Source of the DNA: a virus
Length of the DNA stretch: 34,919 nucleotides
Reading direction: 5' to 3' (one strand)
Virus record (IMG/VR): IMGVR_UViG_3300030102_001033
Location: 1 to 34,919 of that record
In this document: in pieces, positions 31,781 to 34,919 of the stretch
Numbering within the stretch: the stretch's first letter is position 1
Layout of the letters: each line of letters begins with the position of its first letter
Made by a program: the position numbers and the translations under genes
The notes under the pieces: generated by a model
Seen by the model: the letters and a program-made list of their open reading frames with translations, nothing else
Databases searched by the model: none
Told to the model about the DNA's origin: nothing

Positions 31781-31937
31781 GCAACACATCAAAGAGTTTG
31801 GTGTATCTGTGTTGACCGGCACAGCAGTGTTGTTTCTATTATTCGGTCTTGCAACTAGTATTCAGTACTCGTTGCTTCTGCTCGGTGTCGGGGTCGGCCT
31901 CGGGTGTATATTTTATCTTATATGGAGGATGTTATGA
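31758..31937 (+). CDS. Small two-helix membrane protein (59 aa)
   Basis: 59 residues from ATG 31758, after GAGGAGGCGCCTT. A basic N-terminus (MVKLSKCKQHIKEFG) is followed by two membrane helices at about 15-34 (GVSVLTGTAVLFLLFGLATS) and 37-56 (YSLLLLGVGVGLGCIFYLIW). It overlaps the end of the VWA gene by 23 bases and the next gene by ATGA. Two short helices with a charged N-terminus resemble holins, but the same tight linkage to the VWA gene suggests a membrane anchor for the MoxR-VWA system. Too short to name. Confidence 0.68.
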   Translation: MVKLSKCKQHIKEFGVSVLTGTAVLFLLFGLATSIQYSLLLLGVGVGLGCIFYLIWRML

Positions 31938-32089
31938 ACCCAAGTATAGTATCGGCAGTTACAACTGCACTATGGATTATTATCGAAGCAATTCAATTTG
32001 CTTACATGGCCTATCTTATGTGGCTAAGGAGGAATGATGTTACTAGTAGGCATACTGTCCGCGCTAGGTCTGCTTTTGCTAGCGCTTAA
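31934..32089 (+). CDS. Small one-helix membrane protein (51 aa)
   Basis: 51 residues from ATG 31934, overlapping the preceding stop as ATGA; TGGAGGATGTT precedes it. A GTG at 31904 in the same frame would be inside the previous gene and is less likely. One membrane helix at about 8-30 (VTTALWIIIEAIQFAYMAYL), then a basic tail (WLRRNDVTSRHTVRARS). The last 53 bases overlap the start of the 113-residue membrane protein, an unusually long overlap. Function unknown; it is part of a three-gene membrane cassette. Confidence 0.6.
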   Translation: MNPSIVSAVTTALWIIIEAIQFAYMAYLMWLRRNDVTSRHTVRARSAFASA

Positions 32090-32378
32090 AGCCGGTGGTC
32101 GTAAGACTATCGGTAACGATATCTTTGTTGACGTACTTATCACCGTCACGCTGATGGTCTGCTTCTACGGCACCTTTAGCGGTATGGCTGCAGCCATGGT
32201 TGGTGGTCTGTGTGCGTCTATTGTCTTGTTTATTCTCAAAAAGACTATGACACACGAGGTATTGGAAGTTAAGAAAGTAAATAAAACAATTATCAACAAG
32301 CCGTTCAATGTCAAAATGCCAACTGTCAAAGCAGGATGGCGTAGAGTAGAACCGACTTGGAATTACAGGAGAAAATAA
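32037..32378 (+). CDS. Three-helix membrane protein (113 aa)
   Basis: About 113 residues from ATG 32037; an ATG at 32034 is only one base from the ribosome site AAGGAGG and less favourable. Three membrane helices at about 2-18 (LLVGILSALGLLLLALK), 30-46 and 48-67 (SGMAAAMVGGLCASIVLFIL), then a basic cytoplasmic tail ending VKAGWRRVEPTWNYRRK. It follows the two smaller membrane proteins and precedes the second paralogue by 1 base. Candidate roles: membrane scaffold of the MoxR-VWA complex, or a holin-like pore. No family recognised. Confidence 0.72.
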   Translation: MLLVGILSALGLLLLALKAGGRKTIGNDIFVDVLITVTLMVCFYGTFSGMAAAMVGGLCASIVLFILKKTMTHEVLEVKKVNKTIINKPFNVKMPTVKAGWRRVEPTWNYRRK

Positions 32379-32379
32379 T

Positions 32380-33213
32380 ATGGCTAGTGTACAAATGTCA
32401 AATCAGTTGCGTGATACTATTTCACGTAACTATAAAAAACAACTTCATGCTGCCTACAGACAGTCACACAATGTGCAACCTGCTGTAGATAAAATTGTTG
32501 AAGCTATGCAAACTAACGTATTCAAAGAGTATGTTGATCTTTCTACGAAGCTTGAGCTTATTGCTAAACAGCTTACTAAAAAGTATCACGACAGTAAATC
32601 ACAGTATGGACAGTATCATATGAACTTCCAAGAACAGCCTATGACTAGGCCTAGGGAAGAGATGGGTATTGTATGCAATCCTAACAGACCAAGCAGTGAC
32701 AACATGACTTACTCGTATCACTGGCACATGCCTGATACGCATCAAGAAGCACGCCAAGATTACAAGAACGGCGTGGAGTATGTTGACGGTGATGTAGGTG
32801 TACAGATTAATGATTTACCAAATTATTATTGTCCTGTTAAAACACAAGTAACGTACATGACAGGCTGGGGCAGCGACGAACGTTACTGTCCACATGCTGA
32901 TAATGCTGTGTTTATTGTTACAGACCCAGAGATATGTGAAGCTCTTATGCCCATAGGCGAAATAGAAACAAAAGTTAATGAAGATCTTAGTAAGTTTAAT
33001 GAATACATAAAAAGAATTACTACACTTAAAAGATTTGTTGACGAGTGGCCTGGTGGTAAAGAACTTGTACCAGAAGAATACATGCAGCGTATGGCTAAAA
33101 AGGTTGTAAGAGCCAAATCATCTAAAGTTACGCCAGCGCAAATAATACCTGATGAGTTGAAAGAACAAATGAATGAGGTAATATTAACTAATAAACTATT
33201 GGGGGATGACTAA
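32380..33213 (+). CDS. Unknown protein, paralogue of 30024-30683
   Basis: 277 residues. N-terminus SVQMSNQLRDTISRNYKKQL; a middle insert with possible metal ligands (YSYHWHMPDTHQEARQDY; NYYCPVKTQVTY; DERYCPHADNAVFI: two Cys and several His); and the shared C-terminal plan (ITTLKRFVDEWPGGKELVP at ~213, ending LLGDD). The Cys/His-rich insert is absent from the 219-residue paralogue. It is translationally coupled to the next gene by TAATG. Its place after the membrane cassette links it to the MoxR-VWA operon. Function unknown. Confidence 0.82.
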   Translation: MASVQMSNQLRDTISRNYKKQLHAAYRQSHNVQPAVDKIVEAMQTNVFKEYVDLSTKLELIAKQLTKKYHDSKSQYGQYHMNFQEQPMTRPREEMGIVCNPNRPSSDNMTYSYHWHMPDTHQEARQDYKNGVEYVDGDVGVQINDLPNYYCPVKTQVTYMTGWGSDERYCPHADNAVFIVTDPEICEALMPIGEIETKVNEDLSKFNEYIKRITTLKRFVDEWPGGKELVPEEYMQRMAKKVVRAKSSKVTPAQIIPDELKEQMNEVILTNKLLGDD

Positions 33214-33401
33214 TGACTGAACTTATGCAAGAAAAACAGTGGGAATATGACACCACTAAATCTTACGAGTGCAACATGCAAAGCTGGATAGACGCTGTGT
33301 ACTGGGAACGTAAAAAGTATGACGAACGTCAACTAACTGAATCTGAAGCTAAAATGAAGTTTTCAGAATATTATCCAAGGAGTCAATATGGGAAGACTTA
33401 A
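33213..33401 (+). CDS. Small unknown protein (62 aa)
   Basis: 62 residues, acidic and aromatic: MTELMQEKQWEYDTTKSYEC, NMQSWIDAVYWERKKYDERQ, ending EYYPRSQYGKT. The ATG shares an A with the TAA of the preceding gene. No motif recognised; mostly helical. Its 3' end overlaps the next gene by 14 bases. Confidence 0.7.
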   Translation: MTELMQEKQWEYDTTKSYECNMQSWIDAVYWERKKYDERQLTESEAKMKFSEYYPRSQYGKT

Positions 33402-33585
33402 ATCTGCAATGATGGATGTTGGTTATGAGGCTATGGAGAATGGTATACAACAGACAGCAGATAGACACTCTATGTCAGAGGATGATGTTAAGTTTTGTAT
33501 CTTGTTTGCATGTGCATATGACGGCACGTGGGAACAGTTTGTTGCAGAAGGCAACATGGATAAATCTAATAAACTATTGCACTGA
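33388..33585 (+). CDS. Small unknown protein (65 aa)
   Basis: 65 residues: MGRLKSAMMDVGYEAMENGI, QQTADRHSMSEDDVKFCILF, ending NMDKSNKLLH. Helical with one Cys. The ribosome site CAAGGAGTCAAT lies in the end of the preceding gene. It is the last gene before the convergent terminator. A hairpin ATGCCA-AGGAG-TGGCAT directly follows its stop. Confidence 0.68.
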   Translation: MGRLKSAMMDVGYEAMENGIQQTADRHSMSEDDVKFCILFACAYDGTWEQFVAEGNMDKSNKLLH

Positions 33586-33608
33586 ACATGCCAAGGAGTG
33601 GCATTAGT

Positions 33609-33651
33609 ATAGCCCAAGATTCGGTGTCCCGGCTTGGGCTATGCGTTTTTT
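33609..33651 (+). terminator. Strong terminator at the convergent junction
   Basis: Perfect 10-bp stem ATAGCCCAAG / CTTGGGCTAT, 14-base loop, followed by GCG and six T. It ends plus-strand transcription before the minus-strand gene that begins two bases later. On the other strand the stem is followed by ATACTAATG, so it acts mainly on the plus strand. Confidence 0.9.
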
Positions 33652-33652
33652 C

Positions 33653-34060
33653 TTACGATACGTATACCCACAATTCAATAGTACCAGTACCACCGCCACC
33701 AGGCGAGGCTGTTACTTTCATGTCAATAGTATCGTCAGCTGTGTATTCTTTTGGTGCTACAGCAGCATCTTTCTCATCAACACCACCTGTTCTTCCAATA
33801 ATAGAACCATCGATATAGTAGTCAACGTCTCCGCCATCTCCTATATCAAATTCTATTGATGAACCGGAATCTAGGTCGTCGACCTTGATGATTACGTCAT
33901 GCACAGTTTCACCAGAGAATACGTCAACTAATTGAAGGATATCGCCAGATGCTAATGCAGTTGTAGCTTCAAACTTAGCGTATCTTACGCCCATAGCTCC
34001 GCTTGGGAACGGTTTGAATGACTGATTACCAGCTACCATATCTGATTTATAAGTTGCCAT
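33653..34060 (-). CDS. Probable head-decoration / virion surface protein
   Basis: 135 residues of beta-rich sequence: MVAGNQSFKPFPSGAMGVRY, FEATTALASGDILQLVDVFS, VDYYIDGSIIGRTGG, YTADDTIDMKVTASPGGGGT, ending IELWVYVS. Proteins with this plan (a YYIDGS...Gx strand, then YTADDTIDxxVxA and a C-terminal strand) are found as small abundant virion proteins in many marine phages. The ribosome site is TGGAGAAGCAAT. It is alone on the minus strand between plus-strand genes, with its own promoter and a 5' hairpin, which fits independent high-level late expression. Confidence 0.75.
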   Translation of the reverse strand: MATYKSDMVAGNQSFKPFPSGAMGVRYAKFEATTALASGDILQLVDVFSGETVHDVIIKVDDLDSGSSIEFDIGDGGDVDYYIDGSIIGRTGGVDEKDAAVAPKEYTADDTIDMKVTASPGGGGTGTIELWVYVS

Positions 34061-34078
34061 ATTGCTTCTCCATTTGTG

Positions 34079-34101
34079 TATTACATCACCATGATGTAAT
34101 A
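34079..34101 (-). promoter_or_regulatory. 10-bp inverted repeat at the mRNA start of the decoration gene
   Basis: Arms TATTACATCA / TGATGTAATA around a 3-base centre. The predicted transcription start (7-8 bases past the -10) coincides with the right edge of the repeat, so it is either an operator over the start site or a 5'-terminal mRNA hairpin. It lies 18 bases before the ATG. Confidence 0.55.
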
Positions 34102-34107
34102 TTTATA

Positions 34108-34136
34108 GTCATAAAGACACTATTGTATTTTGTCAA
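34108..34136 (-). promoter_or_regulatory. Sigma-70-like promoter of the decoration gene
   Basis: Minus strand TTGACA (34136-34131), 17-base spacer, TATGAC (34113-34108). The -35 is perfect; the -10 matches four of six. It is the clearest promoter in the window and drives the isolated minus-strand gene. The gap 34061-34157 holds this, the inverted repeat and the plus-strand ribosome site AAGGAGTAATTAA. Confidence 0.6.
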
Positions 34137-34157
34137 GTTTAATTAAGGAGTAATTAA

Positions 34158-34370
34158 ATGCCCCCCACACATGTATATGTAAAACGTAATCCAATACATC
34201 CATATACATACAATAATCCTGATGACTTGCCATACATACAATGGAAGTATGTAAAGCTGTCTGTTGCGTATAACATGTATACGAGTAAACAAATCGGTTG
34301 GGAGCGTGCAAAAAAACACGAGTACGAAGACTGGTGTAATAAAATGAAAAAGTTCAAGGAGGAACTATGA
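34158..34370 (+). CDS. Small unknown protein (70 aa)
   Basis: 70 residues: MPPTHVYVKRNPIHPYTYNN, PDDLPYIQWKYVKLSVAYNM, ending KHEYEDWCNKMKKFKEEL. Rich in Tyr, Pro and Lys; no recognised domain. Start after AAGGAGTAATTAA. Overlaps the next gene as ATGA. Its job may be tied to the DNA polymerase two genes downstream, by position only. Confidence 0.7.
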   Translation: MPPTHVYVKRNPIHPYTYNNPDDLPYIQWKYVKLSVAYNMYTSKQIGWERAKKHEYEDWCNKMKKFKEEL

Positions 34371-34582
34371 CTTGGGAAATAATAGACGAAGCTACGCATC
34401 TTTTAAAAGATACTGACGCTATAAAAATTATTGAGAATACTGTAATTTTTTATGTAGAAGAAGGCATATCTTCTGACAAAGAAGCACAAAAAGAACTAGA
34501 CCAAGCTTGGGATAGAGTAAAAGAACTTGTAAGGAAAGGCATGATTGCTGAAAAGTACATGAAAGAATGGGGTAAAGAATAA
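34367..34582 (+). CDS. Small acidic helical protein (71 aa)
   Basis: 71 residues: MTWEIIDEATHLLKDTDAIK, IIENTVIFYVEEGISSDKEA, ending AEKYMKEWGKE. Acidic and helical; no motif recognised. Both ends overlap neighbouring genes (ATGA at its start, TAATG at its end), so it is co-translated with the polymerase. A small polymerase accessory role is possible but unsupported. Confidence 0.7.
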   Translation: MTWEIIDEATHLLKDTDAIKIIENTVIFYVEEGISSDKEAQKELDQAWDRVKELVRKGMIAEKYMKEWGKE

Positions 34583-34919
34583 TGCAAAAAATTTATTTAG
34601 ACTTCGAAACATACTATGACGTACAACTGTCGCTTAGTAAGATGTCTACCGTACAATACATTAACCATCCTAATTTCAAGGTATGGGGTGTTGGTATCAA
34701 GGTAGAAGACGGTCCTACTGAATGGTATAACGAAGAAGAGACACCAGACATACTTGCACAAATAGATTGGGATGAGACTGCGGTCGTATGTCATAACACT
34801 CTGTTTGACGCGTACATACTCACACAATACTACGGTTACAAGCCTGCTTTTTATTACGATACTGCGGCCATGTCCCGTGGTCTGTATCCGAACATGTCCG
34901 CTAGTCTCGCGAATGCTGT
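34582..34919 (+). CDS. DNA polymerase, exonuclease N-terminus (partial)
   Basis: 112 codons to the right edge. MQKIYLDFETYYDVQLS carries exonuclease motif I (D7-x-E9), and VVCHNTLFDAYIL carries motif II (N72-x3-D76): the DEDD 3'-5' proofreading fold at the start of phage family A DNA polymerases. The start ATG shares an A with the preceding stop (TAATG). Only the first part of the exonuclease is present; the polymerase domain would lie to the right. In HMO-2011 the polymerase is reported to have an unusual DnaJ-like insert, which cannot be checked here. Confidence 0.85.
   Translation, partial: MQKIYLDFETYYDVQLSLSKMSTVQYINHPNFKVWGVGIKVEDGPTEWYNEEETPDILAQIDWDETAVVCHNTLFDAYILTQYYGYKPAFYYDTAAMSRGLYPNMSASLANA

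Noticed and set aside
31904-31933. GTG start at 31904 for the one-helix membrane protein
   Set aside because: It would lie deep in the preceding gene. ATG 31934 has an ATGA overlap and a ribosome site.
33588-33859. Two plus-strand frames running into the decoration gene
   Set aside because: They cross the convergent terminator, have no proper start context and are opposite the supported minus-strand gene.
1-34919. CRISPR array, insertion sequence, integrase or attachment site
   Set aside because: No regularly spaced 25-40-base direct repeats, no transposase or recombinase motif, and no tRNA gene for an attachment core was seen.

Overview
The window is part of a tailed-phage genome with short-tailed (podovirus-like) architecture. 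It has an N4-gp56-type major capsid protein, a P22-like portal, a two-subunit terminase, a stack of DNA-ejection proteins and long tail fibres. There is no tape measure, sheath or integrase. Low G+C, the style of the fibre repeats, and a MoxR ATPase plus VWA-protein pair upstream of a family A DNA polymerase recall marine phages of the HMO-2011 type. That affiliation is from memory of the literature, not from a search.

Layout. The minus strand (about 26034 down to 1) carries packaging and structural genes: small terminase; seven tiny lysine/arginine-rich genes; large terminase; portal; scaffold; major capsid protein; a small head protein; two connector/adaptor-like genes; a GNAT-like protein; three or four internal/ejection proteins, including a 1780-residue one with a zinc-protease motif; three tail-appendage proteins; and a giant fibre that leaves the window at base 1. 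The plus strand (26285 to the right edge) carries small unknown genes; a MoxR/VWA cassette with three small membrane proteins and two paralogous proteins; and the start of a DNA polymerase. One minus-strand gene, a probable virion decoration protein at 33653-34060, sits alone among the plus-strand genes with its own promoter.

Regulatory hub (26035-27571). The divergent junction is the most unusual part. It holds two DnaA-box-like sequences in phase beside an A/T-rich tract; a predicted promoter that would give a nearly leaderless small-terminase mRNA; several dyads; two tandem terminators; a perfect chromosome-type parS palindrome inside an array of GTGGAACCA repeats (parS-like half-sites); and a chain of hairpins ending in a branched, about 112-nt RNA-like fold. 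My best reading is a replication/segregation and expression hub that recruits host DnaA and possibly host ParB. This is inference from motifs only.

Expression logic visible in sequence. Most genes overlap by TAATG or ATGA. Several plus-strand genes share nearly the same ribosome site (AGGAGGT, then about 4 A/T bases, then ATG). Hairpin terminators lie after the capsid gene, after the first plus-strand gene, after 28499 and at the convergent junction near 33.6 kb. The capsid gene has its own structured leader.
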